Part shown: one piece after another, positions 1-9,668 of the stretch | Layout of the letters: every line of letters starts with the position of its first letter | How positions within the stretch are numbered: position 1 is the first letter of the stretch | The notes under the pieces: model-generated | Told to the model about the DNA's origin: nothing | Databases searched by the model: none | The model's input: the letters and a program-made list of their open reading frames with translations, nothing else | Program-made: the position numbers and the translations under genes | NCBI GenBank assembly: GCA_039704465.1 | Contig: JASFAU010000011.1 | Coordinates: 620,001-684,000 of the forward strand | Length of the DNA stretch: 64,000 nucleotides | Source of the DNA: Plasmodiophora brassicae | Taxonomy: Eukaryota; Endomyxa; Phytomyxea; Plasmodiophorida; Plasmodiophoridae | Direction: 5' to 3'

Positions 1-42
1 TGCTTTCGTCTTATGGTGTCCGACTGACACATTGCGATGCAG

Positions 43-360
43 GTGTCGGCAGAGACGCCGGCGGAAGCCACTATGAATGCGCTTGCATCCACGCGTCAGT
101 CGTCCAAGATCAACTACGACGTGCTGAAAGACCTATTCGATTCGTCGACGCTCTTGTCGTCTGCTGCGCACCCTAATACCGCTGCTGAACGAGACGGCGC
201 TGCTGTTGACGAAGACGACATCGTTGAAGACGGGGATGACGTCCCAGACGAGGTCGAAGACCACGAGGAATCCAGAACACTTCGCCAGCAGCTGGTCGGC
301 GGTGACGCCGACCGTTATGACGAAGATTTGGGTGACTACTATGACGACGACGACGAATAG
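43..360 (+). CDS. BRF1: BRF1, TFIIIB subunit, last exon (5' part outside window)
   Basis: BRF1 is the TFIIB-related subunit of TFIIIB that recruits RNA polymerase III to tRNA genes. Only the final exon lies here. A good acceptor (tgcag) ends at base 42 and the frame is open from 43 to the stop at 358-360. About 20 residues in is the motif SSKINYDVLKDLF, which closes the TBP-binding region of Brf1 proteins in other eukaryotes. It is followed by a strongly acidic tail (runs of D and E ending YYDDDDE). An internal ATG at 37 would give a 107-residue protein, but it lies within the presumed upstream intron. The call rests on one short motif plus the acidic end, so it is likely but not certain. Confidence 0.65.
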   Translation: MSAETPAEATMNALASTRQSSKINYDVLKDLFDSSTLLSSAAHPNTAAERDGAAVDEDDIVEDGDDVPDEVEDHEESRTLRQQLVGGDADRYDEDLGDYYDDDDE

Positions 361-527
361 GACGCCATCCTGGCCACACTGTAATAACTCTCGTGACGCA
401 TATAATATAGTCTGGTGTTGCTATGTTATGCCCATCTTCCAAGACGATGGGCTGGATGGGACCGGGGACGACGATCTGGACGAAGGCAGCCGCCGCGGAC
501 TGCGTGGAGGTCCAGCTCGGAGTCGTC

Positions 528-1240
528 ATGAATCGGATCAAGGAGATTGAGCGGATCAACAAGGTCGAGGTGGAGGCGGGCGTCTCGGACGCCGGATCCT
601 GGCACGCTCAGTACAAGTCCAGCGCGTAGGGCTGCTGTGCATGGTCCATGTGGGTCGGTGCTGACAATCGGTTGTCAGGTACGTGATCGCGTCCGGTCTG
701 GACTACCGCCTGTCCGAGGGCGATCTCCTCGTCGTCTTCTCACAGTGCGGCGAGATCGTCGACCTGAACCTCATACGCGACAAAGACACGGGCAAATCGC
801 GAGGATTTGCCTTCATTGCGTACGAGGATCAGCGCAGCACGGTCCTTGCTGTTGATAACTTCAATGGCGCAAAGGTACCACCCGGGCACGTTCATCCTCA
901 CTACATAGGGTCCGCATTAACCGTTCCACCTCAGGTTGCTGGGCGTGTCATATGCGTCGATCATGTTGCCCAGTACCGTCGGCCAAAGACGTCGCTGAAA
1001 GCGGGCGAGGAAGGCGTCAACGAGACGGACGAAGATTACGACACGCGTCGCCGCCGAATCTGGGACTACACGGCCGACAGGAGAGTCGTTCTGCCAACGA
1101 CATCCGAAGAGCCGGCCGACGTGTCTCGCGAACTGGTCGATGAGGATGCACAAATGAAGCGGATCGAGGCTATCCGACAGAAGCGGAAACTTCGACAGGA
1201 GCAGGAGGCGACGGAAGCCGCCCGATCTGCCAAGTCGTGA
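528..1240 (+). CDS. RBMX2: RBMX2 / Ist3 (Snu17), RES complex RNA-binding protein
   Basis: RBMX2 (yeast Ist3/Snu17) carries one RRM domain and, with Bud13 and Pml1, forms the RES complex of the activated spliceosome in the nucleus. Exons are 528-625, 679-874 and 935-1240, giving 199 residues. The introns are 53 and 60 bases; the second is a multiple of three and reads through as open frame, but splicing it restores the conserved GRxIxVDHVAxYRxPK end of the RRM. The start region (MNRIKEIERIN) and the motif SWHAQYK match the N-terminus of the family. The RRM spans about residues 33-115 with RNP1 as KSRGFAFIAYED. The C-terminal tail is charged and basic. The family call is secure. Confidence 0.92.
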
Positions 1241-1418
1241 TGCAGGTACGTTCGCGTCAGCACGTCAGCGGGGTATGCGCTTGTTGACATTGCATGTGGG
1301 CGCCAGGCCTCCAGGCGATTATCGTGTAATATAGTATGTTCCGAAAGCCCACTTAGATGCTGTATTGAGTAGTAGGCTGTAAAGTGCATACCATGCGTTT
1401 CAGGCCACGTTGGCCGTC

Positions 1419-3215
1419 TTACTGTTCGGCCACCAGCACGCTACCGATACCGATGAGAGTCGGTTGGACGAACGTCACCGGTTTCGGGAAGATCGGCACC
1501 TTGGACCCGTTGAACCTGAATGCCAGTCTCGTCAGCAGGGACGTTGCCAATCAGCAAAGGGCGTATGTGGAGGTAGCATTACGTCTGGCCGCCGTCGGTG
1601 CCGGCATCCAGTCCTGGCAGAAGCAGGCCGACGTTCCTGAAAAAGTCGCCGGTGGCGTTGCGCATGTCGAGATCAGCGAACCCGGTGAAGAAATCGGGAC
1701 TCGGGCGCAACGCGCTGATGCAAGAGATCTGGGGGCATGCGTCAAATGACCCCAGCGCCGGGCGAAGAAACAGCATCCGCTCACAAATGGGTATAGCTCC
1801 GAGACGGTGATGTTCAGTTCCGCGAGCGACGGCGAAGGGACCATGTACGGTCCCGAGATGGCAATGTCCCCGACCTGGTGCATGACGGCGAGGTTATTCA
1901 GCTCCTTGATCAGGTACGTGTCGACGGCGTACTCTGCGAGGACTTCCAGACCTGCCACCGGCGAACGTCAGCAAACGGCCGCGGTGGTCGTGGCGGGACA
2001 GCGCACCTGGGCTGGCGAGAGACCCCACAGCGAACACGGCGCCGTTGCTGCGATGCGTCGCACAGACGATGGGTGAAAACGACTTCGTGAGGGCGGATGT
2101 GAAATTGAAGGTCATCTTGTAGGTCTTGGCGCCCGGTTGCGTCTGGGGCGGCGGGATCGCCTGCAGGTTGCTGACGCAGGTCAGGTTGAGCGCGTCGATC
2201 TGCAGGTTGGGCGCCCCCGGGTCCGGTTGTCCCGTGGCGAACGGCCCGCCGACCGTCCCGACAGAGCTGCTGTTTCCAGCATCGTTCATGGTTAGACACG
2301 GGCAGCGCAGCGGCCGCAACGTCACCGGCACATCGTTGACCACGTAGATCTCCAGGTGACGGTTGTCACCCAGCTGTCCCGGTTCCACTCAACAGCACGT
2401 CAGTACCTGGCCGTTCTTAGTTGTTGACCTAATGCGGCAACCTACATGGACCCGTCGGCGCTGGAGTTGGAACTGCCTGCGGCCGGACTGTCTCAGGAGC
2501 GACAGACGTCGGCGCCGGCGTGCCTGGAACGATGGTCGCGGGTATCGGCGTGATCGGGAACGGGGTCGTAGGAGGTGGCGTTGCCCGTCCACGACGACGA
2601 CGTGTTGGCGGCGGTGTAGTACTCGGGGGCAAATGCGTCGTTGGCGGTGCTGTCGTTGGAGCTGCAGTCGTGGGAGCTGCAGTCGTCGGTGCTGCAGTCG
2701 TCGGTGCTGCAGTCGTCGGTGCTGCAGTCGTGGGAGCTGCAGTCGTCGGTGCTGCAGTCGTCGGTGCTGCAGTCGTGGGAGCTGCAGTCGTGGGAGCTGC
2801 AGTCGTGGGAGCTGAAGTCGTGGGTGCTGCAGTCGTGGGAGCTGCAGTCGTTGGAGCTGCAGTCGTGGGAGCTGCAGTCGTTAGAACGGGAGTGGTTGGG
2901 GCAGCAGATGTGGGAGCTCCTGTAGTTGCTGGTGGAGTAGTCGTTGAAGCAGGAGATGTAGGAGCCGGCGTAGCGTTAGATGCTGGCGCCAGCGAAGGCG
3001 CGGGCGTCAGCAATGGAGGGTACGTGAACACGGGATATGGCGGTCCGGTGGTGTTTGACGAATTGGATCCTATCAAGGAAACGGTGCGTCAGATTGACAA
3101 CGAGCGGAAGAGCGAACCTCGTACCCGGTGATGGTGGAAGCGTAGGGATCGGCTGCGCGTTGCTGACCGCGCAGGCCAGCAGCGCAAGCATCGAAACGTC
3201 TCGTAACGATACCAT
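1419..3215 (-). CDS. Secreted mucin-like protein with C-terminal spondin domain
   Basis: Predicted secreted or extracellular protein of about 505 residues. Exons in gene order are 3215-3125, 3069-2446, 2387-2007, 1951-1785, 1728-1583 and 1527-1419; all five introns are 55-58 bases. An in-frame Met at 3251 is an alternative start. The N-terminus is a signal peptide (MVSLRDVSMLALLACAVSNA). A Pro/Thr/Ala stretch follows with about 16 copies of TTAAP encoded by a 15-base minisatellite, as expected for an O-glycosylated stalk. The last 230 residues match Spondin_N: KTYKMTFNFTSAL, FSPIVCATH, PSPDFFTGFADLD and PGLDAGTDGGQ are hallmark blocks. Spondin domains are best known from animal F-spondin and some microbial surface proteins. 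Ligand and anchoring are unknown. Confidence 0.8.
2641..2890. repeat. 15-base minisatellite encoding TTAAP repeats
   Basis: Tandem units of about 15 bases (plus strand gtcgtcggtgctgca with t/g and g/c variants) are repeated about 16 times with few substitutions. Unit length is a multiple of three, so copy-number changes keep the frame of the spondin-mucin gene, where the array encodes the Thr-rich stalk. Confidence 0.9.
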
Positions 3216-3392
3216 TAGGCAAATGCGTCTTCTCGACGGCACAAAACGCATGACGTTACCGGCCGCACGTTAAGGCGGCCGAGCCTGACCGACCGAGGAA
3301 ATCGTGCGAACTTGACAAAACCAATGAAGAAACGGGGGCCATCTGTTCATCCACATGCGATCGAATAAAGTAACATAACAGGCACTTGCCGT

Positions 3393-6374
3393 TTATGCCA
3401 GAGCTGTTCGCAGGCGGACGCGCCCTTCTCGGAACTGCAGCGAGAAATCGGACGACCGCGAGCCTACGAACGCAGCGTAGATCGACTGAAAGCGGTTCCG
3501 ATCCGAAGCCGATACCGACAGCCTTGTGTTGGATAGAGCCAACGTGATGTGCTCTTGGCGAACTACAACGGACGCCGCGTCCGTTTCGTCCCGATCGAGC
3601 GCCTCGTGGACAGCAGACAAATGAGCAGTGTTGAGAACGCCTTGAAGGTCGGCACCCGTGAAATTCTCGCTACGCTCAGCAATCAGATCGAGGTCGACAT
3701 CGGCGTGAAGGTGCATGTTTCGTGACAGTGCGTGCAAGATGCTGAGCCGGGCCGCGTAATCAGGGATACCACAGTACAAGCACTTGTCAAGTCGTCCCGG
3801 CCGAAGAAGTGCTGGATCGACCAGGTCGGGTCGGCTGGTTGCACCAAGGACGTAAACGCCATCGCGATGCTCAACACCATCCAGATGACACAGCATCTGG
3901 TTCACCACACGGTCAGTGACACCTGTGCTATCGGCACCACGTCTGGGCGCAATAGCATCGAACTCGTCAAAGAATAGGATCGAAGGCGCTGCTGCGGCCG
4001 CACGAGCGAAAAGGTCGCGAACCGCCTGTTCCGAGGCGCCAATGTACTTGTTCAGCAACTCCGGCCCCTTGACGGATATGAAGTTCAGGCCGCACTCACG
4101 AGCCACAGCAGATGCCAGCATGGTCCTAGACGACAGAGTTTGCGATCAGTTCTCGCAAAGGCAATTATGAGGCGAAGGACGGACTTGCCACATCCAGGTG
4201 GGCCATAAAGCAACAAGCCTGAACGCAACTTCAAGGGAAGTGCAGCAAACATGGGCGCAAACCTAGTAGGCAGTTCCAGTGTTTCCCGAAGTGTCGATCG
4301 CACCTCTTCGAGACCACCAATGTCTTCCCAGCGCGTATCCGACGACCGGAGATCAACGTCGCGAAGGGCAAGCGGGACGTAAGTGCCCATTGCTTGACGC
4401 AGGTGGTCACTGAAAGGCGAATCAGATAATTGATGCGACTAGCAGCGAATCAGTCTAATCAAACCTTGCTAAGTGAGCAATGTCAATGTGCTCGGGACTG
4501 AGAGCCCGATGAACTGCTCGCTGCGCAACCACTTTGATGTCCTGGGCAACGTATCCCTCGCTGTCGGCACCGAACGACTCAAATGAAACGTTTGAGACGT
4601 CGACAGGGATTGAAGATAGCATGTCGTGGAGAATCGCGGCACGCATAGGTGCATCAGGAGCGGATATGGCCACCTCATTCGTGAATACACCAGGCAAACG
4701 AAGCGCACCGTGTACAACGCTGAACGACCTAGCAGTGCACATCCATACAACAGGAACCTGAGAAAGCTGGGCGCGCAATGCCAGCAGTAAATCGGATAAA
4801 TGCTCCGCCAGGCGGCTGGCGCGAAGGGTATTCCCACTGTTATCGTGTTCCTTCGCCACAGGCAAGAGCTGGTCCAAATCGTCGAAGGCAATGATAGCTG
4901 GGGACCGGTTTACGGCTTCGGCAATTTCGCGACGAAACGCGCCCTTAATGTCATCAGCCTTATCGCTTGCCATGGACGCGCAGTCGATCCAGCGTAATGC
5001 GGCCAGAACATTGGCATCATCGGCAAGGGCGTCTGCGACAGCGCGCATGACATGTGTCTTGCCGATCCCAGATACGCCACTGAGGCAAACGCCGCTGAAG
5101 TTTCTCAAGTGGGCAAGCATTCCTGCTGTCGGCGACTTGATGGGCAGCAAGCAGGCTCTGAGACGATGGACAAGAGTGCTGACAATGTCAGGAGCAGCCG
5201 CAGAGACGGTCGGCCTCGTTGCCACATTGCTCAGGGGATAACGCAGCGGCCCGTCACCAGACACATGGGCAACAATGTCGATTTGACCAGACGGTCCCAA
5301 GACAATACTAGTCTCGCGATCTTGAACGGACCACACGCAATGGCCGTTAGCGGTGCTGATCAGAGCGCCCGGGCATAAAACGAGCATTTCCTGGTCCAAA
5401 CGTAGGTGACCAGGCCCATCTTTGCGACAGTCGTTACCGTCCGCGTTTCCGAACTGAACGGGACGAACGGTCACAGCGAACGTCGACTCAGGATCGGAGG
5501 GTTGAATCGGTTTCGGTGGGTCCGAAGGCGTAACAATGACGCTCTGAAACCTTTCTAAGCCAAGCTCGTGAAGCAGCAGTGAGTGAACATGGACGTGTCC
5601 ATGAGCGCAGGCCTGCCATTGAATGGCTTGAACGGTTCGCGGCGGTTGCCCCCCTGCGCATGATGCAATGTCAACAAACCCGCCACTTCGAACTCCAAGC
5701 TGCTCGAGTGTCTCATTCCGAACCGCAACACACCGCTGAGGGACCGTATCGACAGCCCGTTCAATCCGGAGGCGAACACAGGGACGAGGAGATGGTCGAA
5801 CTGGTGCAGGCGCCTGTACGCGTACGACGGGGGCAATCGCGATACGCGAATTGGCAGACAGGCGCGCAAACGGCATCCCACCGTCGCACGACACAACGCG
5901 AAGATGAACGAGCGTTTTCTGATGCACCCAGAACGGGATCACGGCACCAATTGTGACCACATCGGCCTGCTCCAGCACGGTTGCCTCGAACGCGTCCGCG
6001 GTCGCCGATATAATCTCCCAGTCATCGGCCGTCATCGGCTGCATGGCCACCATGGCCGCCGGCGCCTGCAGGGCATACTCCCGGCGGAACTCGACCATCA
6101 CGGTCGCCCCATCCGGGATCCGGGCGGCGCGCCCGAACGCCGCCCCCACCTCCATCACGTCGCCATCAGCGACCCCGCGCAGCGTCGACGCGCCGACGAA
6201 GACGGCCGCGTCGCCGACGGACACGCGGACCGGGATCGACCCGCCGGCGCCGCCCTCGACGCCGCGCCGAACCAGCAGCTGTGACAGCCATTTGCCCGGC
6301 AGCGCCGCGTAACACGTCCGGTGGGCGCCCACCCAGCGCACCCGCAGCGGGCGCTGTTGGGGCTGCACCTCCAT
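3393..6374 (-). CDS. PEX1: PEX1, peroxisomal AAA ATPase
   Basis: PEX1 forms with PEX6 the hexameric AAA motor that pulls ubiquitinated PEX5 out of the peroxisomal membrane. Exons are 6374-4465, 4409-4185 and 4125-3393, 955 residues; introns are 55 and 59 bases. Splicing the second rebuilds the Walker A motif GPPGCGKT, which is split between exons. The D2 domain has the PEX1 signature [16 protein letters not shown], Walker B ILFFDEFD, and the second region of homology [12 protein letters not shown]. The D1 cassette (about residues 430-620) has a weaker Walker A, GVSGIGKT. The N-terminal domain starts [16 protein letters not shown], typical of PEX1. The start at 6374 was chosen because an in-frame ATG at 6533 would lie inside the divergent neighbour. 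Length is slightly short for the family. Confidence 0.95.
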
Positions 6375-6411
6375 CACAGTCAGCCACGGAGTCGGTCTGA
6401 CACTGTCGACG
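6375..6411. promoter_or_regulatory. 37-base shared 5' intergenic region of PEX1 and TMCO3-like gene
   Basis: Only 37 bases separate the two predicted start codons, which face away from each other. Both promoters and 5' untranslated regions must lie in this gap or overlap the coding sequence of the other gene, unless one start codon is wrong. No TATA box is visible in the gap. Confidence 0.5.
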
Positions 6412-8241
6412 ATGCCGCCGACGTGGCCCGTCGCGGTCGTCGTCCTCGTTGTCAGCGGTGGCGTGGCGGCGGCGGCGGCAACGACGACGACGGCGACGAA
6501 TGCGACCGGGGCGGCAGCACGCGTCGAGGACACCCTGATGCGGGAGCTGAATGAGACGCGGCGGCAGGTGGAGGTTGAGATCGAGAAGAACGCGAAGATC
6601 GCGGTCGAGCTGGATCATCTGCGGAAGCATGTCGATAACGACGTGTCGGACGTCGCCGTCGATTACGATACGGGCATGGTTCGCGTCGATGGGGAACATA
6701 CGTTGTCGAACGAGTCGGTGCGCATGGATATGAAGAAACGCGAGATGCACGACCCGGCGATGTTGCACGAGAGCCCGGCGTTCATTGCCGACCTTGTCGT
6801 CCTGCTCATTGTTGCCACCCTCGTTGCTGCGGTTGCCGAATATTATCGTCTGCCGGCGTTTCTGGGTACGTCTGCCTGGGTCGTTCGAATCGCCCCCTGC
6901 TAATCATTCGAAGGTTTCATCATTGGTGGAATGATTGTTGGCCCTAGTGGACTGTCGCTGATTCACCCGTCGAACATCAAGTTCATTGATAGCTTGGCGC
7001 AGGCTGGCGTATCGCTGCTCCTGTTTGAGAGCGGCATATCATTCGATCGGCCCAGTATACAGCGGTCGTACCGGACGGCGGCGACGACGTTCTTCTTGCA
7101 GGCGTTCACGACAATATTGCTGGTGGAGGTCGTTCTTTCGCGTGTCATTTCGTTCGGCGAAAGCGGGATCCGATCTACGCTTTTGTTCACCCTGTGCATG
7201 TCGCTGAGTTCGTCCAGCACCATGGGCGAGCTTCGCGGCGAACTGTACGCTGGCATTGACCAGAACGCGTTTCGGACGGCGGCCACGATTCTTGCCGGTC
7301 AGGATTTGATCATGGGGCTATTCCTCTGCCTTCCCGTAAGAATATGCTTCATCATTCGCTGTTACAGCCTACCTACCTGGGGCCGATCACTTTCTTCCAT
7401 AGGAAGCCTTCCATTACGGTGCCCTAGGCGTGTTCCTCGTCATGAAGCAACTGATCTACGGCGGATGTCTCTCCTTCGCGTCGGCCTGGTTCGCTCGCAA
7501 CGTGTTTCCTCGGATCAGTCGACCCCTGCTGGATAGATCATCGTCCAAGTTGTTTCTATTGGCTCTGTTGTCATTCTGTGTCGTATTCAGCTGCATATCC
7601 ACACTAACTGGGCTGTCTATTGAATTCGGCGCTATTATTGCCGGTACGTGCCCGCTGTAAGGTTACGTGACCCGCCCTGAGGGTGTGTTTTCAGGAATTA
7701 CAATTTCCGACTCAGAAGTCGGCAGAGAAGCACTGAGAAAGCTGCGACCGCTCACTGAAATCTTCTCCAGTACGCTCTGTACGCTGCACCGGCATGTTCG
7801 CCGTTTGACCTCTGATCACCAGGCATTCTGTTCGCCAGCATTGGCATGCTCATATCCCCGAAATTCCTGCTAACGCACATGTTCTCCATCTTGTTGATGC
7901 TGTCATTGGTGTTGGCGTCCAAGTTCGTATCCGGGTTCTCTGCGGCCAGTTTGTCCGGCCACACGAAGCGGACTGCGATCACTATCGGGGTCAGCGTTTC
8001 AACCGTTGCGGAATTCAGCATGATCTTGGCCGCACGAGCTTATCAGCTGTCGCTGTTAAGCCGCGAAGTCTACCTCCACATTCTCGCTGTCACTGTCGTC
8101 TCATTCCTCGCCGTCCCCGTGGCGCTGCATCACACGATGGCGGTCGGCCGGCGATATTCGCCTGAACGACGACCTAAACCGTCTCTACCGCGAAATGACG
8201 ACGACATCGACGATAGACCTATTCTGATTCATAGAGTTTAA
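6412..8241 (+). CDS. TMCO3: TMCO3-like monovalent cation:proton antiporter (CPA2/KefB type)
   Basis: Predicted membrane antiporter exchanging K+ or Na+ for protons, 539 residues. Exons are 6412-6865, 6914-7335, 7403-7643, 7695-7778 and 7823-8241; introns are 48, 67, 51 and 44 bases. The N-terminus is a signal sequence followed by a lumenal coiled-coil region rich in E, K and R (about residues 40-115), an arrangement seen in TMCO3. About 12 membrane segments follow, with GPSGLSLI in an early helix, LSSSSTMGELRG, GQDLIMGLF, and LFASIGMLISPKFLL near the end. A short polar tail ends the protein. The last small exon boundaries were set by restoring ILFASIGM. Family assignment is good; ion specificity is not known. 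Confidence 0.85.
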
Positions 8242-8629
8242 CATACATGCGCTGCTAATATTTAATGGTCAGCAGCAGCCGTTAGCAATGGACAAAACAA
8301 ACGATGGCCTCATTCGTGGTCACTTGGCAGTTGGCACAGACGCCGTATATGAATGGGCCTGGACAACGCGCTGTAAACGTCGTCATCGATCAACATACAT
8401 TATGCTCTGTTGTATGTACACTGGTCGGGCACGGGTGCCCCCTGTACCCTGTTGCGGGCCATCGCCTTGCACAGGCAAACCTGGCTTGCTCAACCTCAAG
8501 TGGAGTTATTGCACACCGGCTGGGGCACATTGGGAAACGTGAAGCGCGATATCCTTGGTGTCAGAGATACCTACAACATTTGGCGTCGCGGTTCGGTTGC
8601 AGCGGGTGTCATGTGCCCCAGCTTGTGGC

Positions 8630-8744
8630 AGCGACGACATCGATGGGAACGTAACGGCCGGCGACCACGAACGCGAGGCACGTCTCAGTTCGCAAGGGAT
8701 ATCAAAGTGAAGCGTGTACGTGCGCGAGGAATCCAGCTGCGGTT
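8630..8744 (+). repeat. Left arm of imperfect inverted repeat
   Basis: This arm matches the reverse complement of 9008-9103. Shared blocks include cgaggcacgt, gcaagggatat, agtgaagcg and gaggaatccagctgcggtt, separated by scattered substitutions. The left arm carries an extra 22 bases (about 8652-8673) flanked by aacg. Both arms, read outward to inward, encode a similar peptide (RGT-QFARDI-VKRVRA-GIQLRL), so the repeat may derive from a duplicated coding segment. Confidence 0.85.
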
Positions 8745-9007
8745 GGGGGCTGGAGCACATAGGTCCCCAGGCCAGGGAACATACAGGTCGACGACGCGAT
8801 TCGGGAACGGCCGCGTATTGTCAGGAACTTGAGCAGGCAGCACCAAACCATGACTCCCTTGCTGCAAAGAGCAGTACAGCGTCCGTCAAGCAGGGGGTTC
8901 ATCTGGAGTCGTCTGGCCCTGGTGCGCGTCGAAATGCCTCCGTCGTCATCTCCTGGGTCGGGCAGTCCCTCGGCCGGAACGATCCCTGAACGTTCGGCCG
9001 AACTCGT

Positions 9008-9103
9008 AACCGCAGCTGGATTCCTCCCGCACGTACTCGCTTCACTCTAATATCCCTTGCAAATTGGTACGTGCCTCGCGTTCCCACCGATGTCGTCGTC
9101 GCT
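9008..9103 (-). repeat. Right arm of imperfect inverted repeat
   Basis: Reverse-complement partner of the arm at 8630-8744, across a spacer of about 260 bases. The arms differ at roughly one position in eight by eye, so the duplication is not recent. No target-site duplication or transposase was seen next to the arms. Confidence 0.85.
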
Positions 9104-9668
9104 CATCGTCGCCATCGCGATGGTCGCCCGCCGGCCAGATGCTCGCCGCCCGCCACGCTCCAACGCCCAACCAGCGAGGCGACCCTGAACAGTTCAGAAC
9201 CCGGAATATAAGTCCCTGAAGTATCGCTTAAGACACCTCTGGAGAGGTTTGGACCCCCCTGGACCCTGGCTGAAAGCAGTTGACGAACCAACAGGCGCCG
9301 AGTAACTACATAGCGCCGTTCTTCCGACGGACTGCGCCCTATCCGACACGAACTCGTATGCAGACCTGCGTGACGATGATGACGAACCGCAGCCAGTCTG
9401 TCAGCAGCACGAGTGCGAAATCGGTCGAACCCATGGAGAACGCGCAATTCCTCGGATGGGCGATGATGACGGCACGTGTGCCACGAGCCCAGGAGCGGGG
9501 CGCCGAGAGCAGACCGCCCACCCGACTGTGAAAAGTCCGTGGCTGCACCTCACGGCTCAAGAGTCGAACCGAGGTCCCATTTGCGTCGGTGCAGTCGTGG
9601 GCGGTTCCCCGCAATTGCGTCGTGGTTCGTTGGAACGTGACGATTGCCCGGATCCCGCCATCATCGCC

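Larger units (their letters stand above)
8242..9668. other. 1.4 kb without a supported gene, containing a large inverted repeat
   Basis: Several open frames cross this stretch but none resembles a known family, and none can be extended by plausible splicing. The clear structure is the inverted repeat whose arms lie at 8630-8744 and 9008-9103. The last 200 bases before 9669 probably hold the promoter of the oxygenase-fold gene. Confidence 0.6.

Noticed and set aside
875..934. In-frame extra 20 residues in RBMX2
   Set aside because: The segment begins gtacc and ends tcag, is 60 bases, and removing it restores the last strand of the RRM.
2520..3131. Plus-strand frame of VVGAA repeats
   Set aside because: It is the complement of the TTAAP array; the minus strand has the signal peptide, introns and spondin domain.
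6375..6533. Longer PEX1 start at 6533
   Set aside because: The extra 53 residues are antisense to the antiporter's signal peptide, low complexity, and unlike PEX1; [10 protein letters not shown] at 6374 fits the family.
6860..6915. tRNA-like gttcgaatc sequence
   Set aside because: It lies inside a 48-base intron of the antiporter and no acceptor or anticodon stem can be drawn around it.
9456..9668. Upstream start of the oxygenase-fold protein
   Set aside because: The 71 added residues have atypical codon use for the window and no similarity to the domain; the ATG at 9669 begins coding-like sequence.
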